In this document: positions 33,227 to 44,001 of the stretch, one piece after another
How positions within the stretch are numbered: position 1 is the stretch's first letter
Layout: the number at the start of each line of letters is the position of its first letter
From: Rutidosis leptorrhynchoides
Lineage: Eukaryota; Streptophyta; Magnoliopsida; Asterales; Asteraceae
Direction of reading: 5' to 3'
DNA length: 64,000 nt
NCBI RefSeq assembly: GCF_046630445.1
Contig: NC_092335.1
Span: forward strand, 38,140,001-38,204,000
Notes under the pieces: generated by a model
What the model saw: only the letters and a program-made list of their open reading frames with translations
Databases searched by the model: none
What the model was told of the DNA's origin: nothing
Position numbers and translations under genes: made by a program

Positions 33227-36200
33227 TTAAGCTGTTGAAGGTGTTGACGAATCTTCTGGAAATAGATGCGGGTATTTCTTCTTCATCTGATCTTCACGCT
33301 CCCAGGTGAACTCGGGTCCTCTACGAGCATTCCATCGAACCTTAACAATTGGTATCTTGTTTTTCTTAAGTCTTTTAACCTCACGATCCATTATTTCGAC
33401 GGGTTCTTCGATGAATTGAAGTTTTTCGTTGATTTGGATTTCATCTAACGGAATAGTGAGATCTTCTTTAGCAAAATATTTCTTCAAATTCGAGACGTGG
33501 AAAGTGTTATGTACAGCCGCGAGTTGTTGAGGTAACTCAAGTCGGTAAGCTACTGGTCTGACACGATCAATAATCTTGAATGGTCCAATATACCTTGGAT
33601 TTAATTTCCCTCGTTTACCAAATCGAACAACGCCTTTCCAAGGTGCAACTTTAAGCATGACCATCTCTCCAATTTCAAATTCTATATCTTTTCTTTTAAT
33701 GTCAGCGTAGCTCTTTTGTCGACTTTGGGCGGTTTTCAACCGTTGTTGAATTTGGATGATCTTCTCGGTAGTTTCTTGTATAATCTCCGGACCCGTAATC
33801 TGTCTATCCCCCACTTCACTCCAACAAATCGGAGACCTGCACTTTCTACCATAAAGTGCTTCAAACGGCGCCATCTCAATGCTTGAATGGTAGCTGTTGT
33901 TGTAGGAAAATTCTGCTAACGGTAGATGTCGATCCCAACTGTTTCCGAAATCAATAACACATGCTCGTAGCATGTCTTCAAGCGTTTGTATCGTCCTTTT
34001 GCTCTGCCCATCAGTTTGTGGATGATAGGCAGTACTCATGTCTAGACGAGTTCCTAATGCTTGCTGTAATGTCTGCCAGAATCTTGAAATAAATCTACCA
34101 TCCCTATCAGAGATAATAGAGATTGGTATTCCATGTCTGGAGACGACTTCCTTCAAATACAGTTGTGCTAACTTCTCCATCTTGTCATCTTCTCTTATTG
34201 GCAGGAAGTGTGCTGATTTGGTGAGACGATCAACTATTACCCAAATAGTATCAAAACCACTTGCAGTCCTTGGCAATTTAGTGATGAAATCCATGGTAAT
34301 GTTTTCCCATTTCCATTCTGGGATTTCGGGTTGTTGAAGTAGACCTGATGGTTTCTGATGCTCAGCTTTGACCTTAGAACACGTCAAACATTCTCCTACG
34401 TATTTAGCAACATCGGCTTTCATACCCGGCCACCAAAAATGTTTCTTGAGATCCTTGTACATCTTCCCCGTTCCAGGATGTATTGAGTATCTGGTTTTAT
34501 GAGCTTCTCTAAGTACCATTTCTCTCATATCTCCAAATTTTGGTACCCAAATCCTTTCAGCCCTATACCGGATTCCGTCTTCCCGAATATTAAGATGCTT
34601 CTCCGATCCCTTGGGTATTTCATCCTTTAAATTTCCCTCTTTTAAAACTCCTTGTTGTGCCTCCTTTATTTGAGTAGTAAGGTTATTATGAATCATTATA
34701 TTCATAGATTTTACTCGAATGGGTTCTCTGTCCTTCCTGCTCAAGGCATCAGCTACCACATTTGCCTTTCCCGGGTGGTAACGAATCTCAAAGTCGTAAT
34801 CATTCAACAATTCAATCCACCTACGCTGCCTCATATTCAGTTGTTTCTGATTAAATATGTGTTGAAGACTTTTGTGGTCGGAATATATAATACTTTTGAC
34901 CCCATATAAGTAGTGCCTCCATGTCTTTAATGCAAAAACAACCGCGCCTAATTCCAAATCATGCGTCGTATAATTTTGTTCGTGAATCTTCAATTGTCTA
35001 GACGCATAAGCAATCACCTTCGTTCGTTGCATTAATACACAACCGAGACCTTGCTTTGATGCATCACAATAAATCACAAAATCATCATTCCCTTCAGGCA
35101 ATGACAATATAGGTGCCGTAGTTAGCTTTTTCTTCAATAACTGAAACGCTTTCTCTTGTTCATCATTCCATTCAAATTTCTTCCCTTTATGCGTTAATGC
35201 AGTCAAGGGTTTTGCTATTCTGGAAAAGTCTTGGATGAACCTTCTGTAGTAACCAGCTAGTCCTAAAAACTGGCGTATGTGTTTCGGAGTTTTCGGGGTT
35301 TCCCACTTTTCAACAGTTTCTATCTTTGCCGGATCCACCTTAATACCTTTTTTGTTCACTATGTGACCGAGGAATTGAACTTCTTCCAACCAAAATGCAC
35401 ACTTTGAAAATTTAGCGTACAATTCTTCCTTCCTCAATACTTCTAACACCTTTCTCAAATGTTCACCGTGTTCTTGGTCATTCTTTGAGTAAATAAGTAT
35501 GTCATCAATGAAAACAATGACAAACTTGTCAAGGTATGGTCCACACACTCGGTTCATAAGGTCCATGAACACAGCTGGTGCATTAGTTAAACCAAATGGC
35601 ATGACCATAAACTCGTAATGATCGTAACGTGTTCTGAAAGCAGTCTTTGGAATATCATCTTCTTTCACCCGCATTTGATGATACCCGAAACGTAAGTCAA
35701 TCTTTGAATAAACAGACGAGCCTTGTAGTTGATCAAATAAGTCATCGATTCTCGGTAGTGGGTAGCGGTTCTTGATGGTAAGTTTGTTCAACTCTCGGTA
35801 GTCGATACACAACCTGAATGTACCATCTTTCTTCTTGACAAACAAAACAGGAGCTCCCCACGGTGATGTGCTTGGTCGAATGAAACCACGCTCTAAAAGT
35901 TCTTGTAATTGGCTTTGCAGTTCTTTCATCTTGCTAGGTGCGAGTCTGTAAGGAGCACGTGCTATTGGTACAGCTCCTGGTACAAGATCTATTTGAAATT
36001 CAACGGATCGATGTGGGGGTAATCCCGGTAATTCTTTCGGAAATACATCGGGAAATTCTTTTGCAATGGGAACATCATTGATGCTCTTTTCTTCAGTTTG
36101 TACTTTCTCGACGTGTGCTAGAACAGCATAGCAACCTTTTCTTATTAGTTTTTGTGCCTTCAAATTACTAATAAGATGTAGCTTCGTGTTGCCCTTTTCT

Positions 36201-36649
36201 CCGTACACCATTAAGGGTTTTCCTTTTTCTCGTATAATGCAAATTGCATTTTTGTAACAAACGATCTCTGCTTTCACTTCTTTCAACCAGTCCATACCGA
36301 TTATCACATCAAAACTCCCTAACTCTACTGGTATCAAATCAATCTTAAATGTTTCGCTAACCAGTTTAATTTCTCGATTCCGACATATATTATCTGCTGA
36401 AATTAATTTACCATTTGCTAATTCGAGTAAAAATTTACTATCCAAAGGCGTCAATGGACAATTTAATTTAGCACAAAAATCTCTACTCATATAGCTTCTA
36501 TTCGCACCCGAATCAAATAAAACGTAAGCAGATTTATTGTCAATAAGAAACGTACCCGTAACAAGCTCCAGGTCTTCTTGTGCCTCTACCGCATTAATAT
36601 TAAAAACTCTTCCGCGGCCTTGTCCATTCGTGTTCTCCTGGTTCGGTCA
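33227..36649 (-). pseudogene. pol: Element D pol: protease, RT, RNase H, integrase, chromodomain-like tail (inactivated)
   Basis: Open from just after a TGA at 36647-36649 to the stop at 33227. Counting from the ATG at 36490, protease ([11 protein letters not shown]) lies just upstream. RT has CIDYRELNK (about 228) and [13 protein letters not shown] (catalytic DD 329-330), but the conserved LRSGYHQ is LRFGYHQ (about 267-272). RNase H has [17 protein letters not shown] and [10 protein letters not shown]. Integrase has [19 protein letters not shown] and CLTCS, then D734 (MDFITK) and D795 (SDRDGRF), but the third catalytic residue is Lys (DGQSKRT, residue 831) where C and F have Glu. The tail [19 protein letters not shown] is chromodomain-like. 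Gag and pol were one reading frame, now broken by the TGA and by the TAG at 37070. Integrase should be inactive. Confidence 0.92.
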
Positions 36650-37072
36650 ATTTCTAATAATGTGGCCCGGTTTTCCACATTTATAACAAACTACATTGGC
36701 ATAACTTGCTCCGACACTACTTGCTCCGCCATTACTCATTCCGACACCATTTGTTCCTTTCGTTCTATTAACCCCTGGTCCGTAGACCTCACACTTCGCC
36801 GCGCTATGACCATTTCTTTTACACTTGTTGCAAAATTTGGTGCAGAACCCCGAGTGATACTTTTCACACCTTTGGCATAGCTGCTTCTGATTGTTGTTGT
36901 TGTTGCGGTTATTATTGTTGTTGGGATGATTGTTGTAGTTGTTGTTGTTGTTGTTGTTGGGCTGTTTGTTGTAGTTGCGATTGATGTTGCGATTGTTGGG
37001 ATAATTGTTGCGATTATTGTTGTAATTGCTGTTGTTGTTGTATTGGTGATTCTTATCACCGTTTTCCTCCTA
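36650..37072 (-). pseudogene. gag: Element D gag C-terminal part: Asn-rich region and zinc knuckles between two nonsense codons
   Basis: In frame with gag and pol, bounded by TAG (37070-37072) and TGA (36647-36649). It encodes an Asn-rich tract from an (AAC/AAT)n microsatellite (about 36890-37050). After it come a Cys-rich segment (LCQRCEKYHSGFCTKF), CNKCKRNGHSAAKC, a normal CX2CX4HX4C knuckle, and CYKCGKPGHIIRN followed by TGA where the last Cys is expected. So the second knuckle is truncated exactly at its final ligand. Confidence 0.85.
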
Positions 37073-37792
37073 CTTTCTTTTGACTTGCTTCACATTGGCC
37101 TCTTCAGCAGTCTGTTCTTTAATTCTTTCTTCAATCTGGTTCACTAGTTTGTGAGCCATTCTACATGCCTGTTGTATGGAGGCGGGCTCGTGTGAACTTA
37201 TATCTTCTTGGATTCTTTCCGGTAATCCTTTCACAAATGCGTCGATCTTCTCTTCCTCATCTTCGAATGCTCCCGGACACAATAGGCACAATTCTGTGAA
37301 TCGTCTTTCGTACGTGGTAATATTAAATCCTTGGGTTCGTAACCCTCTAAGTTCTGTCTTGAGCTTATTGACCTCGGTTCTGGGACGGTACTTCTCGTTC
37401 ATCAAGTGCTTGAATACTGACCACGGTAGTGCGTACGCATCGTCTTGTCCCACTTGCTCTAGATAGGTATTCCACCATGTTAACGCAGAACCTGTGAAGG
37501 TATGCGTAGCGTACTTTACTTTGTCCTCTTCAGTACACTTACTTATGGCAAACACCGATTCGACCTTCTCGGTCCACCGTTTCAATCCGATCGGTCCTTC
37601 GGTTCCATCAAATTCCAAAGGTTTGCAGGCAGTGAATTCTTTGTAGGTGCACCCTACACGATTTCCTGTACTGCTAGATCCAAGGTTATTGTTGGTATGT
37701 AGCGCAGCCTGTACTGCGGCTATGTTTGAAGCTAGAAAAGTACGGAATTCCTCTTCATTCATAATCACGGTGTGTCGAGTAGTCGGTGCCAT
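37070..37792 (-). CDS. gag: Element D gag, N-terminal part ending at a nonsense codon
   Basis: The likely start is the ATG at 37792 (MAPTTRHTVIMNEEEFRTFL). A further in-frame ATG at 37828 lies upstream, but the 37792 start matches element A and follows TTTTGAAGGAA. Gag signatures are PLEFDGTEGPIGLKRWTEKV, SALTWWNTY and YERRFTELCLLCPGAF. It ends EEANVKQVKRK at a TAG, after which the frame continues as the Asn-rich zinc-knuckle part, so the TAG is a lesion or a readthrough site rather than the natural end. Without the nucleocapsid part the product should not package RNA normally. Confidence 0.85.
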   Translation of the reverse strand: MAPTTRHTVIMNEEEFRTFLASNIAAVQAALHTNNNLGSSSTGNRVGCTYKEFTACKPLEFDGTEGPIGLKRWTEKVESVFAISKCTEEDKVKYATHTFTGSALTWWNTYLEQVGQDDAYALPWSVFKHLMNEKYRPRTEVNKLKTELRGLRTQGFNITTYERRFTELCLLCPGAFEDEEEKIDAFVKGLPERIQEDISSHEPASIQQACRMAHKLVNQIEERIKEQTAEEANVKQVKRK

Positions 37793-38133
37793 TTCCTTCA
37801 AAATAGTCAAATGGAACAAGTTAATCATACAGAATATTAAGAGTAGTTAATAGTATTTTGTAGCATAATATGAACTCATTTATAAAAGTTTTTTCTTCAT
37901 ATTAGCGTTTTATAAGTTTAAATTCGGGTAGTACCTACCCGTTAAGTTCATACTTAGTAGCTAATATACAATTCAACTACTACAATTCTATATGAAAAAC
38001 TGATTATAATAATATTTCGCGTTCAAACTTTTATACAATATTTTACAAACTTACAATACCGCTTATTTTACATAAAGCATGAAATATAGCACACAATAAC
38101 TTTGATACATGATAGTTGTGAAGATAATTCTAG
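37793..38133 (-). promoter_or_regulatory. Element D leader between F-box ORF and gag, with internal PPT motif (37926-37945)
   Basis: The minus strand carries TTAACGGGTAGGTACTACCC, nearly identical to the 3' PPT of D. The flanking blocks (TTATAAAACGCTAATA, AAAGCTTTT-like and AGTATGAACTTAACGGG) align with the same region of element A (730-960). In A this leader directly follows ORF1, in D the F-box ORF lies between. Confidence 0.6.
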
Positions 38134-38817
38134 CTAGTACACAAGTCGTTCAGCAAAGGCAATAAAGACACGTAATTCATACGTCCAGAAACAAGTCATG
38201 CATTCTGGTTTTACTAGGACTACTTCCCATCCTTGGTCTTGTGGAACATAACCGTTATGGCCGTTGATAAGACAGCGTGTTGTAACGTCGTCAAAGGGAC
38301 GAGGGTTACGTAATGTCCAACAGTCCCGTAACAATCTAAAAACCTCATTTCTTACCCCAATTACCGACTCCGTCACTTGTGGGAACGTTTTGTTTAATAG
38401 TTGTAGGCCGATGTTCTTGTTCTCACTTTGGTGAGAAGCGAACATTACTAATCCGTAAGCATAACATGCTTCTTTATGTTGCATGTTAGCCGCTTTTTCT
38501 AAATCACGAAGTCCAATATTCGGATATATTGAGTCAAAATAATTTCTTAACCCATTGCGTAAAATAGCATTTGGGTTCCCCGCAATATATGCGTCAAAGT
38601 AAACACATCGTAACTTATGGATTTCCCAATGTGATATCCCCCATCTTTCGAACGAAAGCCTTTTATAAACCAAGGCATTCTTAGAACGTTCTTCGAATGT
38701 CTTACAAACTGATCTCGCCTTAAATAGTTGTGCCGAAGAATTCTGACCGACTCTAGACAAGATTTCATCAATCATGTCTCCGGGTAGGTCTCTTAAAATA
38801 TTGAGTTGTCTATCCAT
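38134..38817 (-). CDS. Element D leader ORF2: F-box protein (At2g35280-like type)
   Basis: An intact 227-codon ORF inside the retrotransposon, between ORF1 and gag. The F-box is at about residues 8-50: LRDLPGDMIDEILSRVG, then LFKARSVCKTFEERS. A Sel1/TPR-like helical segment follows (about 105-125, LEKAANMQHKEACYAYGLVM), then a C-terminal Cys/Trp-containing part (CLINGHNGY, CMTCFWTYELRVFI). This layout is that of plant F-box proteins annotated as At2g35280-like. F-box proteins link substrates to SKP1-cullin ubiquitin ligases. TATTTTACAG ends about 20 bases before the ATG, a good splice-acceptor context. Element A lacks this ORF in the matching leader, so D gained it, probably by capturing host mRNA. 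No introns and no stops. What it would target is unknown; suppression of silencing is only a hypothesis. Confidence 0.85.
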   Translation of the reverse strand: MDRQLNILRDLPGDMIDEILSRVGQNSSAQLFKARSVCKTFEERSKNALVYKRLSFERWGISHWEIHKLRCVYFDAYIAGNPNAILRNGLRNYFDSIYPNIGLRDLEKAANMQHKEACYAYGLVMFASHQSENKNIGLQLLNKTFPQVTESVIGVRNEVFRLLRDCWTLRNPRPFDDVTTRCLINGHNGYVPQDQGWEVVLVKPECMTCFWTYELRVFIAFAERLVY

Positions 38818-38956
38818 TTTGTGTTTTTATACTGTAAAATAGACAAGAGTTAGATTCATAAAAAAAAAATACTTATTAATACAAGCAATTTTTACATATA
38901 TCATAAAGCATAAGCACACTATATTACATATATTACACCACACGAATACAACTATC

Positions 38957-39571
38957 TTATTCCGACTCGCTTGTTTCTTCTTCTTCGGTTTTGGTTCGTT
39001 TTGCCAAGTTTCTAGGGATATATGATGTTCCCCTAATACGAGCCGTCGTTTTCCACATTGGTTTAGAAAAACCTGGTGGTTTAGAGGTTCCCGGGTCATT
39101 GTTACAACTTAAGGACTTCGGGGGTTGACGATACATATAAAGTTCATCGGGGTTGGAATTAGATTTCTCTATTTTTATGCCCTTTCCCTTATTATTTTCT
39201 TTTGCCTTTTTAAATTCAGTTGGGGTAATTTCTATAACATCATCGGAATTCTCGTCAGAATCCGATTCATCGGAGAATTGGTAATCCTCCCAATATTTTG
39301 CTTCCTTAGCGGAAACACCATTGACCATAATTAACCTTGGTCGGTTGGTTGAGGATTTTCTTTTACTCAACCGTTTTATTATTTCCCCCACCGGTTCTAT
39401 TTCTTCATCCGGTTCCGATTCTTCTTCCGGTTCCGATTCTTCTTCTGGTTCCGACTCTTCTTCCGGTTCCTCTTCGGGAAATTGTGAATCAGTCCACGAA
39501 TCATTCCAATTTACATTTGACTCTTCATTATTATTAGGTGAGTCAATGGGACTTGTTCTAGAGGTAGACAT
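38957..39571 (-). CDS. Element D leader ORF1: acidic Glu/Pro/Ser repeat protein
   Basis: An intact 204-codon ORF starting about 210 bases downstream of the 5' LTR, so its ATG is probably among the first in the genomic RNA. It begins MSTSRTSPIDSPNNNEESNV, has tandem EPEEES-type repeats (about residues 33-58) and a basic patch (KRLSKRKSS). A second acidic block (about 98-115, SDESDSDENSDDVIEIT) follows, then a Lys-rich stretch and a TARIRGTSYIPRNLAKRTK tail. Element A ORF1 shares the repeat, the EIT..EF step and the TARIR tail. It is predicted to be disordered, with no known domain. Its ATG follows GTGATAG directly, as in A. Confidence 0.78.
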   Translation of the reverse strand: MSTSRTSPIDSPNNNEESNVNWNDSWTDSQFPEEEPEEESEPEEESEPEEESEPDEEIEPVGEIIKRLSKRKSSTNRPRLIMVNGVSAKEAKYWEDYQFSDESDSDENSDDVIEITPTEFKKAKENNKGKGIKIEKSNSNPDELYMYRQPPKSLSCNNDPGTSKPPGFSKPMWKTTARIRGTSYIPRNLAKRTKTEEEETSESE

Positions 39572-39765
39572 CTATCACATAATATCAAACGCGTTAAGAG
39601 ATTAATATATCACATAATATTCACATGTTAAAAATATATAGTTTCCAACAAAGTTTGTTAAGCAATCATTTTTCAAGTAAACACGGTCGAAGTCCAGACT
39701 CACTAATGCATCCTAACAAACTAGATAAGACACACTAATGCAAAATTATGGTTCTCTAAGACCAA

Positions 39766-39778
39766 CGCTCGGATACCA
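39766..39778 (-). other. Element D primer-binding site (initiator tRNA-Met, one mismatch)
   Basis: Minus strand TGGTATCCGAGCG against the usual TGGTATCAGAGC seen in A and B: an A-to-C change at the eighth base. Two bases separate it from the LTR edge at 39781. Confidence 0.85.
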
Positions 39779-39780
39779 AC

Positions 39781-42700
39781 TGAAATGTCCCGTTCTTATT
39801 GATTAAAAACGTTCCATATTAATTGATTTCGTTGCGAGGTTTTGACCTCTATATGAGACGTTTTTCAAAGACTGCATTCATTTTTAAAACAAACCATAAC
39901 CTTTATTTTATAAATGAAGGTTTAAAAAGCTTTACGTAGATTATCAAATAATGATAATCTAAAATATCCTGTTTACACACGACCATTACATAATGGTTTA
40001 CAATACAAATATGTTACATCGAAATCAGTTTCTTGAATGCAGTTTTTACACAATATCATACAAACATGGACTCCAAATCTTGTCCTTATTTTAGTATGCA
40101 ACAGCGGAAGCTCTTAATATTTACCTGAGAATAAACATGCTTTAAACGTCAACAAAAATGTTGGTGAGTTATAGGTTTAACCTATATATATCAAATCGTA
40201 ACAATAGACCACAAGATTTCGTATTTCAATACACATCACATACATAGAGATAAAAATCATTCATATGGTGAACACCTGGTAACCGACATTAACAAGATGC
40301 ATATATAAGAATATCTCCATCATTCTGGGACACCCTTCGGATATGATATAAATTTCGAAGTACTAAAGCATCCGGTACTTTGGATGGGGTTTGTTAGACC
40401 CAATAGATCTATCTTTAGGATTCGCATCAATTAGGGTGTCTGTTCCCTAATTCTTAGATTACCAGACTTAATAAAAAGGGGCATATTCGATTTCGATAAT
40501 TCAACCATAGAATGTAGTTTCACGTACTTGTGTCTATTTTGTAAATCATTTATAAAACCTGCATGTATTCTCATCCCAAAAATATTAGATTTTAAAAGTG
40601 GGACTATAACTCACTTTCACAGATTTTTACTTCGTCGAGAAGTAAGACTTGGCCACTATTGATTCACGAACCTATAACAATATATACATGTATATTAAAG
40701 TATGTTCAAAATATATTTACAACACTTTTAATATATTTTGATGTTTTAAGTTTATTAAGTCAGCTGTCCTCGTTAGTAACCTACAACTAGTTGTCCACAG
40801 TTAGATGTACATAAATAAATCGATAAATATTATCTTGAATCAATCCACGACCCAGTGTATACGTATCTCAGTATTAATCACAACTCAAACTATATATATT
40901 TTGGAATCAACCTCAACCCTGTATAGCTAACTCCAACATTCACATATAGAGTGTCTATGGTTGTTCCGAAATATATATAGATGTGTCGACATGATAGGTC
41001 AAAATATTGTATACGTGTCTATGGTATCTCAAGATTACATAATATACAATACAAGTTGATTAAGTTATGGTTGGAATAGATTTGTTACCAATTTTCACGT
41101 AGCTAAAATGAGAAAAATTATCCAATCTTGTTTTACCCATAACTTCTTCATTTTAAATCCGTTTTGAGTGAATCAAATTGCTATGGTTTCATATTGAACT
41201 CTATTTTATGAATCTAAACAGAAAAAGTATAGGTTTATAGTCGGAAAAATAAGTTACAAGTCGTTTTTGTAAAGGTAGTCATTTCAGTTGAAAGAACGAC
41301 GTCTAGATGACCATTTTAGAAAACATACTTCCACTTTGAGTTTAACCATAATTTTTGGATATAGTTTCATGTTCATAATAAAAATCATTTTCTCAGAATA
41401 ACAACTTTTAAATCAAAGTTTATCATAGTTTTTAATTAACTAATCCAAAACAGCCCGCGGTGTTACTACGACGGCGTAAATCCGATTTTACGGTGTTTTT
41501 CGTGTTTCCAGGTTTTAAATCATTAAGTTAGCATATCATATAGATATAGAACATGTGTTTAGTTAATTTTAAAAGTCAAGTTAGAAGGATTAACTTTTGT
41601 TTGCGAACAAGTTTAGAATTAACTAAACTATGTTCTAGTGATTACGAGTTTAAACCTTCGAATAAGATAGTTTTATATATATGAATCGAATGATGTTATG
41701 AACATCATTACTACCTCAAATTTAGTAGGTAAACCTACTGGAAGTGACAAGAAATGATCTAGCTTCAAAGGATCTTGGATGGCTTGAAAGTTCTTGAAGT
41801 AGGATCATGACACAAAAACAAGTTCAAGTAAGATTTTTACTCGAATTAAGATAGTTTATAGTTATAGAAATTGAATCAAAGTTTGAATATGAATATTACC
41901 TTGAATAAGAAAGATAACCTACTGTATATAACAAAGGTTTCTTGATCTTAGATGATTACTTGGAATGGATTAGAAAGCTTGGAAGTAAATTAGTAAACTG
42001 GAAGAGATTTTTGAAGTGTTCTTGAAGTGTTCTTCCTATGATGATTATAGCTTGATTCTTGAAGTGATTTTTGATGAAGATGATGATTAACTACTGGAAA
42101 ATACGTTCATAATAGTGTGTGTGTGTTGAGAGAGAATTAGAAAGAGAATTGGAAGTGAAATGGAGTGAATGATGAGTGGTAATTGGTGAGTGGTGAGTGG
42201 GGTTAAAAGGAGTTCTAGTTAGTTGACTAGCTCATGGTAGAAGTTAAAATTGATTAGTCATACATGACATAATAAAGAGTGGAATCCCATGCTAGTTCCT
42301 GTTGGTATATACCCATAGTAAGTACGTTTTGAAGCTGTGTATAATACGGGTAAGAATACGACTAGAATTCTTGATGAAAGAAAAGAATGGGAAAGTAACT
42401 GTAACCATTTTCGTTAAGTATGAGTGTTTTGATATATGTCTTGAAGTTTTCCAAAAGTATTTTAATACATCTAAATACACTACATGTATATACATTTTAA
42501 CTGAGTCGTTAAGTCATCGTTAGTCGTTACATGTAAGTGTTGTTTTGAAACCTTTAAGTTAACGATCTCAATTAATGTTGTTAACCCATTGTTTATTATA
42601 TCTAATGAGATGTTAAATTATTATATTATCATGATATTATGATATATTAATATATCTTAATATGATATATATACATTTAAATGTCGTTACAACGATAATC

Positions 42701-43029
42701 GTTACATATATGTCTCGTTTCGAAATCCTTAAGTTAGTAGTCTTGTTTATATGTATATAACTCATTGTTAATATACTTATGGAGATACTTACTTATCATA
42801 ATCTCATGTTAACCATATGTATATACATATATATATTGTCATGTCGTTTTTACAAGTTTTAACGTTCGTGAATCGCCGGTCAACTTGGGTGGTCAATTGT
42901 CTATATGAAACATATTTCAATTAATCAAGTCTTAACAAGTTTGATTGCTTAACATGTTGGAAACATTTAATCATGTAAATATCAATCTCAATTAATATAT
43001 ATAAACATGGAAAAGTTCGGGTCACTACA
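39781..43029 (-). repeat. Element D 5' LTR
   Basis: 3249 bp, partner of 29936-33191; differs by scattered substitutions and a few short repeat-length changes (for example GT-run near 42118, TA-run near 42668). The target duplicate GGAAG follows at 43030. Confidence 0.95.
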
Positions 43030-43034
43030 GGAAG

Positions 43035-43092
43035 AACTAGTCGGGAAAGCAAAACTCAACGACGAGCCTGTCGACTTTGTATTGTATCCACA
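43035..43092 (+). pseudogene. Continuation of the MuDR-like relic after element D
   Basis: After the GGAAG duplicate the sequence resumes in the same frame as 29695-29935 (AACTAGTCGGGAAAGC, encoding the LVGKAKLNDEPVDFVLYP segment) and is then cut by the Athila-like LTR E at 43093. The frame match across a 13-kb insertion supports reading both parts as one former gene. Confidence 0.5.
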
Positions 43093-44001
43093 TGATGTTA
43101 AAGCGAAGGGGTATAAAATACTATTAATTTTTACAAGGAAATACTATTAAATACGATACAATTTTACACAAGTGATTTATTTATTTATAGAGTAGATATA
43201 CCTAAACCTTGCTACAACACTTATAGGCAGTGTACATAATCGTACAGTAGTGTAGTTTTTAGTAAGTCCGGTTCGTTCCACAGGGATCTTTTGCCAAGCT
43301 TAACGCTATATTTTTAACTTATAATTGTAAAAATACAAAAATATATATAAGTAGTATTATTATTATAAAAGGGGGTTTTTACCGTTTAATGACCGGTTTG
43401 TCAATTTTAAAACTTTAGTCGCAGTTAAAACCTAATGTAAAATATTAAATATATAAAAGACTTAATTTAAAGCGTAAAGTAAATAACGATAATGAAATTG
43501 CGATAAATAAAAGTGCGATAAAATAAAATTGCGATAAAATAAAATTGCGATGATTAAAGAGTACGATAATTAAAAGTGCAATTAAATACAATGACAATAA
43601 ATAAAAGTGCGATAATTAAAAGTGCAATTAAATATAAAATAAAGGAAATTAAATATGAAATAAAGGAATTATGCTTATTTAAACTTCCGTAATCATGATG
43701 TTTGACGTGTTGTTTTTAGTTTATTCCCATGGGTTAATTGTCCTTTGTCCTGGATTATTCGATATGTCCATAAGGATTTGTCCATAATAGTCCATCAGTC
43801 ATAATCATAAAGTACGAAAGTCTTCGTCAAATTATTCTTATTCCCGAAGTCAAATATTCCAACTAATTGGGGATTCGAATTGTAACAAGGTCTTAATACT
43901 TTGTTTAATGAATACACCAGGTTATCGACTGCGTGTAAACCAAGGTTTTACTACTTTGTTAACAATTACACCAATTACCCTTGAATGTAATCCACCCCTG
44001 T
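43093..44001 (-). mobile_element. Element E: fragment of an Athila-like LTR
   Basis: Starts TGATGTTAAAGCGAAGGG and follows the LTRs of element G (TGATGTTTTAGCAGAGGG) for about 900 bp with moderate divergence, up to ACCCCTGT, where element F begins. It is an older family relative or solo LTR; the remainder should lie beyond F, outside the window. Confidence 0.85.

Larger units (their letters stand above)
29936..43029 (-). mobile_element. Element D: complete chromovirus-like retrotransposon with two extra leader ORFs
   Basis: LTRs at 29936-33191 (3256 bp) and 39781-43029 (3249 bp), TG...CA ends, 5-bp target duplication GGAAG at 29931-29935 and 43030-43034. Minus-strand order is 5' LTR, primer-binding site, acidic ORF1, F-box ORF2, internal PPT motif, gag, pol, PPT and 3' LTR. 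The leader from the LTR to gag is about 2 kb, unusually long. Only scattered differences separate the LTRs. Gag-pol has two nonsense codons and a mutated integrase catalytic residue, whereas both leader ORFs are intact. Confidence 0.96.

Noticed and set aside
36736-37147. Thr/Ile-rich and Val-rich ORFs on both strands
   Set aside because: Other-frame readings of the (AAC)n microsatellite coding the Asn-rich part of gag.
43093-43106. MuDR-like relic continuing into HDVKAKG
   Set aside because: The sequence from 43093 matches the start of the Athila-like LTR (TGATGTT...), so the relic ends at 43092.
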